DNA of 32,579 nucleotides from Cellulomonas sp. RIT-PI-Y. GTDB lineage: Bacteria; Actinomycetota; Actinomycetes; Actinomycetales; Cellulomonadaceae. The position numbers and the translations under genes are program-made. The notes under the pieces are model-generated. The model saw only the letters and a list, made by a program, of their open reading frames with translations. It ran no database searches and was not told the origin of the DNA. Position 1 is the stretch's first letter, and every line of letters begins with the position of its first letter. Below, in pieces: positions 9,948 to 17,138 of the stretch. The DNA lies in assembly GCF_025642745.1 (NCBI RefSeq), contig NZ_JANZKP010000040.1, positions 1 through 32,579 on the forward strand, in the 5' to 3' direction.

Positions 9948-11258
9948 ATGACGACCCTGGGCGCGCGTCTGCGTGCGGCACGGCTCGCCGCGGGGCTGAC
10001 CCAGAGCGATCTGGCGGGAGCCGGAGTCTCCGCGAGTTTCGTCTCCCGGATCGAAGCGGATGTGCGTCAGCCGGGCACGGAGGTGCTGCGCGTCTTCGCC
10101 CACCGGCTCGGGGTGAGCCCGGACTGGCTGCGGCGAGGGACGGCGGGGGGTCGGCCGCCGGCCACCGCGCTGGAGATCCGCGACCTGGCCGCGGCGGACC
10201 TGGCGGCCGGTGACCCGGAATCGGCGCGGGAACGACTCTCGGGGCTCGACCCTGCGGTGGTCCCGGTGCAGCACCGGGCGTCGACGGCGGTGCTGCTGTC
10301 GCACGCCCAGGAGCTCTGCGGCGACTTCGAGGCGGCCCGCACCGGGTTGGAGCCGCTCTGGGAGGATGCCGTCGCGCACGAGCGCGCGGAGGACGTGCTC
10401 ACGCTCACCCGCGGACTGCTGTACCTCTACATCGTCGGAGGCCGCCAGGACGTGGCACTCCGGGTGGGCACCCGAGCGCTCGCGACGATCGCCGGGCACG
10501 AGGTGGATCCGGACGAGCGGCTGCGGGTCGGCGCCACGCTGATGTGGGCCCAGATCGATCGTGGTGACCTCGTCCACGCCCGGCAGCGTGGACGCGAGCT
10601 CCTCGCCGAGGCGACCGCGGCCGGGTCGGTGGCAGGCCGGGCGGCGGTGCTGTGGAATCTGTCCTCCACGGAGAAGGAGAGCGGGCGGTTCGACTGGGCG
10701 CGGCGTTATGCCAGGTCCGCCGTCGAGCTGATGGGGGACGGGCCGGGGGCCCGTGATCGCGACTTCTTCCGGGCACGCCTGCACTACGGGTCGACGGCGC
10801 TGCACGGGGAGGACGCCGCGATCGAGGTGGCGCTCGACCAGCTGTCCGCCGCGCGCTCCGGGCTCGCCGTCCTGGGCGGCCCGGTCGACCTGGTGACGCT
10901 GGACGTCGAGCACTCGCGAGCCCATCTGCTGCTCGGCGACCTCGCCGAGGCCGAGCGCTGGGCCGAATCCGCGCTGGGCCACGGTGTGCAGCCCGCACCG
11001 GCCTGGCAGGTCGAGGCGATGATCGCCCTGGCCGACGTGCTGATGGCCGGGCGCCGCACGGCCGCCGCGCGGGATCTGTGTCAGCGCGCCTCCGGCGTGC
11101 TGGAAGCGGCGGGGGACGGTCGGGAGTCGGCGGCGCTCTGGCGCGCGTTGGGCAGCCGACTGCACCTGGGCGGAGCCTCCGAGGCGGCGTCCCGCGCCTT
11201 CGACCGCGCGCTCTCCGCGGCGGGACTCCGTCCGCGTCGCTCGGCGTCGCGGGCGTGA
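9948..11258 (+). CDS. XRE-family HTH regulator with tetratricopeptide repeats (paralogue 1)
   Basis: A 436-residue protein. Residues 1-60 are a Cro/C1-type helix-turn-helix ('TLGARLRAARLAAGLTQSDLAGAGVSASFVSRIEADVRQPGTEVLRVFAHRLGVSPDWL'). The rest is an alpha-helical array of TPR-like pairs ('AADLAAGDPESARERL', 'AHARQ..', 'LLLGDLAEAERWAESAL', 'ALWRALGSRLHLGGASEAASRAFDRAL'). HTH plus TPR is the architecture of the RRNPP regulators (Rgg, Rap, NprR, PlcR, PrgX), which bind short secreted peptides. That role is inferred here. The start at 9948 is supported by GGGGGGAA at 8-nt spacing. The frame continues upstream to other ATGs (9822, 9876) without homology. It is clearly paralogous to the product of the gene at 11723. 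Confidence 0.85.
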   Translation: MTTLGARLRAARLAAGLTQSDLAGAGVSASFVSRIEADVRQPGTEVLRVFAHRLGVSPDWLRRGTAGGRPPATALEIRDLAAADLAAGDPESARERLSGLDPAVVPVQHRASTAVLLSHAQELCGDFEAARTGLEPLWEDAVAHERAEDVLTLTRGLLYLYIVGGRQDVALRVGTRALATIAGHEVDPDERLRVGATLMWAQIDRGDLVHARQRGRELLAEATAAGSVAGRAAVLWNLSSTEKESGRFDWARRYARSAVELMGDGPGARDRDFFRARLHYGSTALHGEDAAIEVALDQLSAARSGLAVLGGPVDLVTLDVEHSRAHLLLGDLAEAERWAESALGHGVQPAPAWQVEAMIALADVLMAGRRTAAARDLCQRASGVLEAAGDGRESAALWRALGSRLHLGGASEAASRAFDRALSAAGLRPRRSASRA

Positions 11259-11389
11259 CGGGTCCCGGTGGGATCCACGCACCCGTCCGAGTGAACGGCA
11301 CGGATGACCCGGAGTCGTGGGATTCGGTGACCTCGCTCGACCTGTCGACCTGCAGCGATGCGCAGGTCAGCCGCGACGTGTCCGGTCCG

Positions 11390-11413
11390 GTTTCACCCGT
11401 TTAGGGGTGAAAC
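11390..11413. promoter_or_regulatory. 9-bp perfect inverted repeat upstream of the small peptide gene
   Basis: GTTTCACCC (11390-11398) and GGGTGAAAC (11405-11413) are perfect complements separated by 6 nt. The element lies 132 bp after the stop of the first regulator and about 90 bp before the peptide start. It could be an operator or, less likely given the short stem and lack of a T-run, a terminator. It shares the 9-mer TTCACCCGT with the divergent control region at 9805. Confidence 0.45.
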
Positions 11414-11433
11414 GCCCAACGTCCGATTCGGGC

Positions 11434-11464
11434 TTGGCGTGTCCCGGACCTGCTTGTCATGATT
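11434..11464 (+). promoter_or_regulatory. Candidate promoter of the small peptide gene
   Basis: TTGGCG (11434-11439) and CATGAT (11459-11464) resemble -35 and -10 elements with a 19-nt spacer. They would give a leader of about 33 nt that includes the ribosome-binding site before 11504. The -10 region overlaps an inverted repeat TTGTCA-N9-TGACAA (11454-11474), placed where a repressor would block initiation. The promoter match is weak. Confidence 0.3.
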
Positions 11465-11474
11465 TCTCTGACAA
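11454..11474. promoter_or_regulatory. Inverted repeat TTGTCA-N9-TGACAA before the small peptide gene
   Basis: The 6-bp arms are TTGTCA (11454-11459) and TGACAA (11469-11474). The motif TGACAAC also occurs at 9718-9724 and 9877-9883, near the two divergent promoters of the same cassette. This makes it a candidate shared operator for one of the two XRE-TPR regulators. Confidence 0.35.
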
Positions 11475-11503
11475 CCAGTCAACATCCGTCCCTTGGAGTA
11501 GTC

Positions 11504-11629
11504 ATGCGCCGTTCGCTGAAGGTCCTCGCCGCCGCCGCTGTGGTCGCCGTCCTGTCCTTGGGCACCACCGCCCCCGCCACGGCCGGGCCTGTCGTCATCA
11601 TGGGGAACTGCTGCCGTCCCGCGCTGTGA
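11504..11629 (+). CDS. Small secreted peptide precursor (41 aa), candidate signalling peptide
   Basis: This is an unrecognised short gene. The ATG at 11504 follows TTGGAG at a good distance (GGAG at 11495-11498). The product is a textbook Sec signal peptide: a basic n-region MRRSLK, a hydrophobic core VLAAAAVVAVLSLG, and a c-region ending PATA that meets the A-x-A rule of signal peptidase I. Cleavage after residue 27 would leave GPVVIMGNCCRPAL, 14 residues with two adjacent cysteines. It lies between two paralogous HTH-TPR regulators and ends 93 bp before the second. Small exported peptides next to HTH-TPR genes are typical of RRNPP quorum-sensing pairs, so a pheromone role is the leading guess. 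A small secreted disulfide peptide or a regulatory leader peptide is possible too. No modification or protease genes are adjacent. Confidence 0.6.
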   Translation: MRRSLKVLAAAAVVAVLSLGTTAPATAGPVVIMGNCCRPAL

Positions 11630-11698
11630 GCCCCGCGGTCGCCGACCGTGTCCTCGCGCACCGCGCGCTCTGAACGGGTGACGTCCTCGCTGTCGGGC

Positions 11699-11715
11699 GC
11701 TGTAACAGCTACTCT
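11699..11715 (+). promoter_or_regulatory. Leaderless promoter of the second XRE-TPR regulator with abutting inverted repeat
   Basis: TACTCT (11710-11715) fits TANNNT and is followed by 7 nt before the ATG at 11723, predicting a leaderless mRNA. No Shine-Dalgarno is visible. Directly upstream, GCTGTAACAGC (11699-11709) is an inverted repeat with 5-bp arms around one central base. It would cover the spacer region and could be an autoregulatory operator. Confidence 0.45.
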
Positions 11716-11722
11716 GACTGCC

Positions 11723-13051
11723 ATGACGACTATGGGTGACCGCGTCCGCCAGGCGCGGGTTGCTGCGCAGATCTCGCAGACCGCGCTCGCGGGCGACAAG
11801 CTCTCGCCCAGCTACGTCTCGCTGATCGAATCCGGTCGGCGCGAGCCCACCGATGCCGCTCTGGCGGTCCTCGCCGAACGGCTCGGCCTCACGGTCGAGT
11901 ACCTGAAGTTCGGTGACGAGGGACCGGCCGAGGCTCAGGCGCGACTGGCGCTCGACTACGCCCAGCTCGACCTGGTCTCGGGTGAGTTCGGCTCCGCCGT
12001 CGAGCGGCTGCGTGGGCTCGACCTGTCCGTGGTCACCCGGCCGGTGCGGATCAAGGCGCTGCTGGCGCTGGCGAACGCGCACGAGAAGCTCGGCGACCTG
12101 GAGCAGTCGGTCACGATCCTGGAGCCCCTGGTCAAGGACCTGCGGGAGAGCGGCGACACCCTGGACCTCGCGACGGCGGCCACGGCTCTCGCCGGTGACT
12201 ACATCGAGAGCGGAGACCTGGCCCGCGCGGGCGAGATCGGCGACGCCGCGATGAGCGACCTCGAGGACGCCGGCCTGGTGGGCACGGACGAGCACCTGCG
12301 CCTGGGGTCGACCCTGATCTGGGTCAACGTCGCACGCGGCGACCTGTTGTACGCGACGCAGCGAGCCGCCGAGCTGATCCGCGAGGCGGACCGCCTCGGG
12401 ACGCCCCGCGGGCGCGGTTCGGTGTACTGGAACGCGGCGGTCGTCGCGGAGCAGCGCCGGGACTACACGCTGGCCAAGCGCTACACCGAGCGGGCGCTCG
12501 CGCTGCTGGACGACGGCGAGATCAGCCGTGACCTGCCGCGACTGCGCGGCAACTTCGCCTACCTGCTGCTGTGCGGCGACCCGGCGGAGCCCGCGCTGGC
12601 GCTGGAACAGCTGGACCTGGCCGAGCCGGAGCTGAAGCTGCTCGGGTCGGAGGTGGACCTGGCGGAGGTCGACATCAACCGGTCCCGGGCCCATCTCCTG
12701 CTGGGGGACGCCGCGCTGGCCGTCGCGCACGCACGCACCGCGCTGGACCGCCTCGCCGGCCAGACCCGGTTGGAGAACGCGGACGCTCAGGTCGCTCTCG
12801 GCGACGCGCTGCACGCGCTCGGTGACACCGACTCGGCCGCCCGTGCCTACAGCTGGGCCGCGGAGATGCTGAGCATGATGACCGCCTCCCGGCAGTCCGC
12901 CGCGGTGTGGCGCGACCTGGGCGATCGGTTCCAGGGCAACGGCGAGGTCGCGCGGGCGGCCGCCGCGTACGACCGCGCACTCCGCGAGGCGGGGTACCCG
13001 GCGAACGTGCCCACCCCGGTTCGCGAGCTGTGGGCGCAAGCGATCGGCTGA
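11723..13051 (+). CDS. XRE-family HTH regulator with tetratricopeptide repeats (paralogue 2)
   Basis: A 442-residue protein. Its N-terminal helix-turn-helix is 'TMGDRVRQARVAAQISQTALAGDKLSPSYVSLIESGRREPTDAALAVLAERLGLTVEYL'. About nine TPR-like helical pairs follow. Examples are 'LALDYAQLDLVSGEFGSAVERLRGLD', 'ALLALANAHEKLGDLEQSVTILEPL', 'INRSRAHLLLGDAALAVAHARTAL' and 'AVWRDLGDRFQGNGEVARAAAAYDRALREAGYP'. It aligns along its whole length with the regulator at 9948. Shared segments include 'DEHLRLGSTLIWVNVARGDL' versus 'DERLRVGATLMWAQIDRGDL', and 'SRAHLLLGD'. The ligand is unknown. The peptide gene just upstream is the obvious candidate. The ATG at 11723 is chosen for its leaderless -10 box. A second ATG lies at 11732. 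Confidence 0.85.
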   Translation: MTTMGDRVRQARVAAQISQTALAGDKLSPSYVSLIESGRREPTDAALAVLAERLGLTVEYLKFGDEGPAEAQARLALDYAQLDLVSGEFGSAVERLRGLDLSVVTRPVRIKALLALANAHEKLGDLEQSVTILEPLVKDLRESGDTLDLATAATALAGDYIESGDLARAGEIGDAAMSDLEDAGLVGTDEHLRLGSTLIWVNVARGDLLYATQRAAELIREADRLGTPRGRGSVYWNAAVVAEQRRDYTLAKRYTERALALLDDGEISRDLPRLRGNFAYLLLCGDPAEPALALEQLDLAEPELKLLGSEVDLAEVDINRSRAHLLLGDAALAVAHARTALDRLAGQTRLENADAQVALGDALHALGDTDSAARAYSWAAEMLSMMTASRQSAAVWRDLGDRFQGNGEVARAAAAYDRALREAGYPANVPTPVRELWAQAIG

Positions 13052-13070
13052 TCAGCCGGTCCCAGAGGAC

Positions 13071-13108
13071 TCGAGGGCGTCATCCTGCAGGGGGGATGAC
13101 GCCCTCGA
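13071..13108. terminator. Strong hairpin after the second regulator
   Basis: TCGAGGGCGTCATCC (13071-13085) pairs perfectly with GGATGACGCCCTCGA (13094-13108) across an 8-nt loop, giving a 15-bp stem. It begins 19 bp after the regulator stop and is the likely terminator for that gene. Its stem is almost the same sequence as the next hairpin at 13187-13222. Confidence 0.75.
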
Positions 13109-13186
13109 ACTGTCTCCGGACCCCGCACCGCGCCCCGCCATCCGGAGCACCGCTCGTTCCCGGCGCGCACCGCCCCGGGGACGACA

Positions 13187-13222
13187 AGAGGGGCGTCATC
13201 CCAGCCGGGATGACGCCCCTCT
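13187..13222. terminator. Strong hairpin after rpsT
   Basis: AGAGGGGCGTCATCCC (13187-13202) pairs perfectly with GGGATGACGCCCCTCT (13207-13222) across a 4-nt loop (AGCC), a 16-bp stem. It starts 15 bp beyond the rpsT stop on the minus strand and is the likely rpsT terminator. The core GGGCGTCATCC/GGATGACGCCC is shared with the hairpin at 13071-13108, oriented for the convergent gene. Confidence 0.75.
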
Positions 13223-13237
13223 CGAAGCTGCGACGCG

Positions 13238-13498
13238 TCAGAGCGTGTGCACGGCCTTCGCCAGCGCCGACTTCTTGTTGGCAGCCTGGTTCTCGTGGAT
13301 GACACCCTTCGACACGGCCTTGTCGAGCTTCTTCGACGCGACGGTCAGGGCGGAGGTCGCGGCGTCCTTGTCGCCACCGGCGACAGCCTCGCGCACGCGG
13401 CGGATGTACGTCTTGAGCTCGGACTTCACGGCCTTGTTGCGCAGCCGGGCCGCCTCGTTGGTACGGATCCGCTTGATCTGGGACTTGATGTTGGCCAC
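13238..13498 (-). CDS. rpsT: 30S ribosomal protein S20
   Basis: An 86-residue, very basic all-helical protein. '[38 protein letters not shown]' at the N-terminus and '[22 protein letters not shown]' at the C-terminus are the standard S20 signatures. It binds 16S rRNA in the small subunit. The GTG start is supported by GAGGAAG about 8 nt upstream on the minus strand. Lying beside holA in opposite orientation is the usual actinobacterial arrangement. Here the two are separated by the four-gene cassette at 8.9-13.1 kb. The 201 bp between this gene and the next minus-strand gene should hold its promoter, but I see no convincing elements there. Confidence 0.98.
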   Translation of the reverse strand: MANIKSQIKRIRTNEAARLRNKAVKSELKTYIRRVREAVAGGDKDAATSALTVASKKLDKAVSKGVIHENQAANKKSALAKAVHTL

Positions 13499-13699
13499 GT
13501 TGTGGACTTCCTCTGGTGTTCGCCGAAGCGGTGGACAGGTCGTAGAGGGCGCGTCCGACTCCGGGACTGGGGCGTGGGGACACCCGCGGAGAGGAATCGA
13601 ACTAGTGCCCGCCGACCCGGGCGGACACGCGACTGACGAGACTACCAGGCGGAGACCGGTGAGCCCTAGTCGGGGTACGTCACCCGGTCGTGGGGTCCA

Positions 13700-14395
13700 T
13701 CACGGCGTGAGGGCGGTGGACAGCAGCAGATCAGCGGCGCGGCGGTCGCCGGTCAGCTCCAGGCCGGACGGGCCGGTGCGGCGCCAGAGCAGCCGGGCGA
13801 GGGTGTGCGCGTCGGCGGTGACGGTGGCGGCCGGGCCGGTGGTGCCGAGGCTCCAGCGGCGATCGGTGTCGGCGGCGTGCAGGGTGAGCGTGGCGCCCAG
13901 CGGGGCGATCCGCCCGAGTCGGAGCTGGCGCGGGGTGAGGACCGTGACCACCTCGTCGACGGTGTCGGACCAGAGCAGGGGATCGGTCACCGGCTGCGGT
14001 CGAGCGTTCGCGGTGGCCAGGTCGTCGAGGTGGACCAGGGTCTCGTGCAGCTGGCGGCGGTGCCAGAACGAGGCGGGCCCGGGTCCGTTCAGGGTCAGGG
14101 CGGGGAAGTCGGGGCCGAGCCGGTCCAGGGCGGCGCGAAGGTGTGCGGCGGCGTCGCGGTAGTAGCGGCGCAGGGCGAGCGGGTCCCGGGGGCCCACGGT
14201 GTCGTCGTCGTCCTCGCTGCCACCGGCGGCCATGCCCGCGGCCCACCGGTGGATGTTCGCCAGATGCAGCGCCAGGTCGGTGACGGTCCACGGCAGGCAG
14301 GCGGGAACCGGTGCCTCGGGGTCGGCGGTGCCGAGGAGGTCGCCGAAGGCGTCCTGGGCGATCCGCAGGGCGGGCAGCCATGAACCGGTGGGCAT
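13700..14395 (-). CDS. Maleylpyruvate isomerase family (mycothiol-dependent-type) protein
   Basis: A 231-residue protein of the DinB-like mycothiol-dependent maleylpyruvate isomerase family. The N-terminal four-helix bundle has '[23 protein letters not shown]' and '[18 protein letters not shown]'. Together these supply the His, Glu/His and His metal ligands typical of the family (H in 'ALHLA', then HExxxH). The C-terminal part ('[17 protein letters not shown]...[19 protein letters not shown]') is the small SCP2-like MDMPI C domain. Family members use mycothiol or act as uncharacterised thiol-S-transferases, so no substrate can be named. The ATG at 14395 is divergent from lepA with only 44 bp between the starts. 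Confidence 0.85.
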   Translation of the reverse strand: MPTGSWLPALRIAQDAFGDLLGTADPEAPVPACLPWTVTDLALHLANIHRWAAGMAAGGSEDDDDTVGPRDPLALRRYYRDAAAHLRAALDRLGPDFPALTLNGPGPASFWHRRQLHETLVHLDDLATANARPQPVTDPLLWSDTVDEVVTVLTPRQLRLGRIAPLGATLTLHAADTDRRWSLGTTGPAATVTADAHTLARLLWRRTGPSGLELTGDRRAADLLLSTALTP

Positions 14396-14439
14396 GGGAC
14401 GATGGTGCCAGTCCCCGTCCCGTGAAGCCGAGAGTGACC

Positions 14440-16332
14440 GTGTCCCCGATTCCGACGCCTGCCCAGTCCCAGCGCATCGCGCCAGCCGCGACCTCTCCGG
14501 ACCTGCTGCGCAACTTCTGCATCATCGCGCACATCGACCACGGCAAGTCGACTCTCGCCGACCGGATGCTGCAGCTCACCGGGGTGGTCGACTCCCGGGC
14601 GATGCGGGCGCAGTACCTGGACCGGATGGACATCGAGCGCGAGCGCGGCATCACGATCAAGTCGCAGGCGGTGCGGATGCCCTGGGCGGTCGAGGACGCA
14701 GCCGGCACCCTCGTCCCGTACGCCCTGAACATGATCGACACCCCGGGACACGTCGACTTCACCTACGAGGTCTCCCGGTCGCTGGCCGCCTGCGAGGGTG
14801 CAGTGCTGCTGGTCGACGCGGCGCAGGGCATCGAGGCGCAGACCCTGGCGAACCTGTACCTGGCGCTGGAGAACAACCTCCAGATCATTCCGGTGCTGAA
14901 CAAGATCGACCTGCCCGCCGCGCAGCCGGAGAAGTACGCCGAGGAGCTCGCCAACCTGATTGGCGGCGACCCGGAGGACTGCCTCAAGGTGTCCGGCAAG
15001 ACCGGTGAGGGCGTGGAGGCGCTGCTGGACCGGATCGTGCAGCTGGTCCCGGCACCGGTCGGGAACCCGGGCGCCGAGACCCGGGCGATGATCTTCGACT
15101 CGGTCTACGACACCTACCGTGGCGTGGTCACCTACGTCCGGGTGGTCGACGGCGACCTGAACCCGCGCGAGCGGATCACCATGATGTCCACCAAGGCGTC
15201 GCACGAGCTGCTGGAGATCGGGGTGATCTCCCCGGAGCCGGTGCCGACCAAGGGGCTGGGCGTCGGTGAGGTGGGCTACCTGATCACCGGTGTGAAGGAC
15301 GTGCGCCAGTCGAAGGTGGGCGACACCGTCACCAAGCAGCACCGACCGGCCGCCGAGGCGTTGGGCGGCTACTCCGACCCGAAGCCGATGGTGTTCTCCG
15401 GGCTGTACCCGATCGACGGGTCGGACTACCCGGCGCTGCGCGACGCGCTGGACAAGCTGAAGCTGAACGACGCGGCGCTGAACTACGAGCCCGAGACCTC
15501 GGTGGCGCTGGGCTTCGGCTTCCGGGTCGGCTTCCTGGGCCTGCTGCACCTGGAGATCATCCGCGAGCGGCTGGAGCGCGAGTTCGGCCTCGACCTGATC
15601 TCGACCGCGCCGAACGTGATCTACGAGGTCACGATGGAGGACCGCAGCGAGGTGCTGGTCACCAACCCGAGCGAGTTCCCGGGCGGCAAGATCCGCGAGG
15701 TCCGCGAGCCGGTGGTGAAGGCGACGATCCTGGCGCCGACCGAGTTCGTGGGCGCGATCATGGAGCTGTGCCAGACCCGGCGCGGCGACATGCAGGGCAT
15801 GGACTACCTGTCCGAGGACCGGGTGGAGATGCGCTACCACCTGCCGCTGGCCGAGATCGTCTTCGACTTCTTCGACCAGCTGAAGTCGAAGACCCGCGGC
15901 TACGCCTCGCTCGACTACGAGCCGATCGGCGACCAGGCGGCGGATCTGGTCAAGGTCGACATCCTGTTGCAGAGCGAGCAGGTCGACGCGTTCAGCGCGA
16001 TCGTGCACAAGGAGAAGGCCTACGCCTACGGCCTGATGATGGCCGGGAAGCTGAAGGACCTCATCCCGCGCCAGCAGTTCGAGGTGCCGATCCAGGCCGC
16101 GATCGGCTCCCGGATCATCGCCCGCGAGACGATCCGCGCGATGCGCAAGGACGTGCTGGCCAAGTGCTACGGCGGTGACATCACCCGTAAGCGCAAGCTG
16201 CTGGAGAAGCAGAAGGAGGGCAAGAAGCGGATGAAGACCATCGGCCGGGTCGACGTCCCGCAGGAGGCCTTCATCGCGGCGTTGTCCTCCGACGCCGCTC
16301 CGGCCAAGGACAAGGACGCCAAGAAGAAGTGA
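14440..16332 (+). CDS. lepA: Elongation factor 4 (ribosome back-translocase, LepA)
   Basis: A 630-residue translational GTPase. The G motifs are complete: G1 'AHIDHGKST' (residues 30-38), G2 'RGIT', G3 'DTPGH', G4 'NKID' and G5 'SGKTG'. The EF-G-like domains follow, then the LepA-specific C-terminal domain ('[41 protein letters not shown]', '[29 protein letters not shown]'). LepA acts on stalled or mis-translocated ribosomes and in 30S assembly. The GTG at 14440 is preferred, with GAGAG just upstream. A GTG at 14434 and an in-frame ATG further upstream are alternatives. The stop overlaps the next gene by 4 nt (GTGA). Confidence 0.97.
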   Translation: MSPIPTPAQSQRIAPAATSPDLLRNFCIIAHIDHGKSTLADRMLQLTGVVDSRAMRAQYLDRMDIERERGITIKSQAVRMPWAVEDAAGTLVPYALNMIDTPGHVDFTYEVSRSLAACEGAVLLVDAAQGIEAQTLANLYLALENNLQIIPVLNKIDLPAAQPEKYAEELANLIGGDPEDCLKVSGKTGEGVEALLDRIVQLVPAPVGNPGAETRAMIFDSVYDTYRGVVTYVRVVDGDLNPRERITMMSTKASHELLEIGVISPEPVPTKGLGVGEVGYLITGVKDVRQSKVGDTVTKQHRPAAEALGGYSDPKPMVFSGLYPIDGSDYPALRDALDKLKLNDAALNYEPETSVALGFGFRVGFLGLLHLEIIRERLEREFGLDLISTAPNVIYEVTMEDRSEVLVTNPSEFPGGKIREVREPVVKATILAPTEFVGAIMELCQTRRGDMQGMDYLSEDRVEMRYHLPLAEIVFDFFDQLKSKTRGYASLDYEPIGDQAADLVKVDILLQSEQVDAFSAIVHKEKAYAYGLMMAGKLKDLIPRQQFEVPIQAAIGSRIIARETIRAMRKDVLAKCYGGDITRKRKLLEKQKEGKKRMKTIGRVDVPQEAFIAALSSDAAPAKDKDAKKK

Positions 16333-17138
16333 GCCACGACGCTGCACGGCGGCGGTTCGCCGAGCTGCACGCGCGGCCCGGGGTCTGGGCGTTGCCGAAC
16401 GCCTGGGACGCCGGATCGGCGCTGCTGCTCGCGGACGCCGGGTTCGAGGCGGTGGCGAGCACCAGCTCCGGTCTGGCCTGGTCGCTGGGCACCGAGGACC
16501 TGCGGCTGAGCCGTGCGCAGCTGCTGGCGCACGTCCGGGCCGTGTCCGGGGTGCTGCGGGTGCCGTTCTCGGTGGACGCCGAGGACGGGTACGCGCAGGA
16601 CGCCGCCGGGGTCGGGGAGACCGTCGCCCTGCTGGCGGACGCGGGTGCCGCGGGGGTGTCGATCGAGGACTACGACGCCGCGACCGGGAGCGTGCGCGCC
16701 CTGGACGTGGCGGTCGAGCGGGTCGCCGCCGCCGTGGCGGCGTCGCACCGGGTCCCGGGGGCGCCGCTGGTGGTGACCGCGCGCTGCGAGAACCCGCTGT
16801 ACGGCATCGCGGACCTGGACGACACCATCGCCCGGCTGCGGGCCTACGCGGACGCCGGAGCGGACTGCGTGTATGCGCCGGGGCTCCGCAGCCTCGCGGA
16901 GGTCGAATCGGTGGTGCGCGCGGTGCCGGTCCCGGTGAACGTCCTGGCCTGGGCGGACGGACCGACGGTGGCCGAGCTCGGCGCGGTCGGCGTGCGACGG
17001 GTGTCCGTGGGCGGCGTGCTGGCGTCCGCGGCCTACGGGGCGCTGCTGCGCGCGGCGGCCGAGCTGCGCGACCGCGGTACGACGACCTTCCGGGCGGACG
17101 GGCTGACCGAGTCCGATCGCACGGCCTTCCGGGCGTGA
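16329..17138 (+). CDS. Isocitrate lyase / PEP mutase family protein
   Basis: A 269-residue (beta/alpha)8 protein. '[33 protein letters not shown]' and '[38 protein letters not shown]' are the metal-site and substrate loops of the PEP mutase/isocitrate lyase superfamily (D-x-E-x-GY). '[12 protein letters not shown]' replaces the more usual ARTD, and the ICL catalytic KKCGH is absent. It is therefore not a true isocitrate lyase. Relatives include oxaloacetate decarboxylases, methylisocitrate lyase-like and phosphonate enzymes, and the substrate is unknown. It starts with GTG inside the lepA stop and ends at the start of hemW, so it is probably co-transcribed and translationally coupled with both. 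Confidence 0.88.
   Translation: MSHDAARRRFAELHARPGVWALPNAWDAGSALLLADAGFEAVASTSSGLAWSLGTEDLRLSRAQLLAHVRAVSGVLRVPFSVDAEDGYAQDAAGVGETVALLADAGAAGVSIEDYDAATGSVRALDVAVERVAAAVAASHRVPGAPLVVTARCENPLYGIADLDDTIARLRAYADAGADCVYAPGLRSLAEVESVVRAVPVPVNVLAWADGPTVAELGAVGVRRVSVGGVLASAAYGALLRAAAELRDRGTTTFRADGLTESDRTAFRA

Noticed and set aside
11317..11673. Plus-strand ORF of 118 codons over the peptide gene and its promoter
   Set aside because: It is a different frame from the peptide gene. Its composition (Arg/Pro/His-rich) is typical of an out-of-frame shadow in high-GC DNA, and no start signals are visible.
13590..13612. GTTCGATTCC on the minus strand, like the T-arm of a tRNA or tmRNA
   Set aside because: The flanking bases do not form a T-stem, and no acceptor stem, anticodon arm or D-arm can be folded around it. 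It is a chance match.
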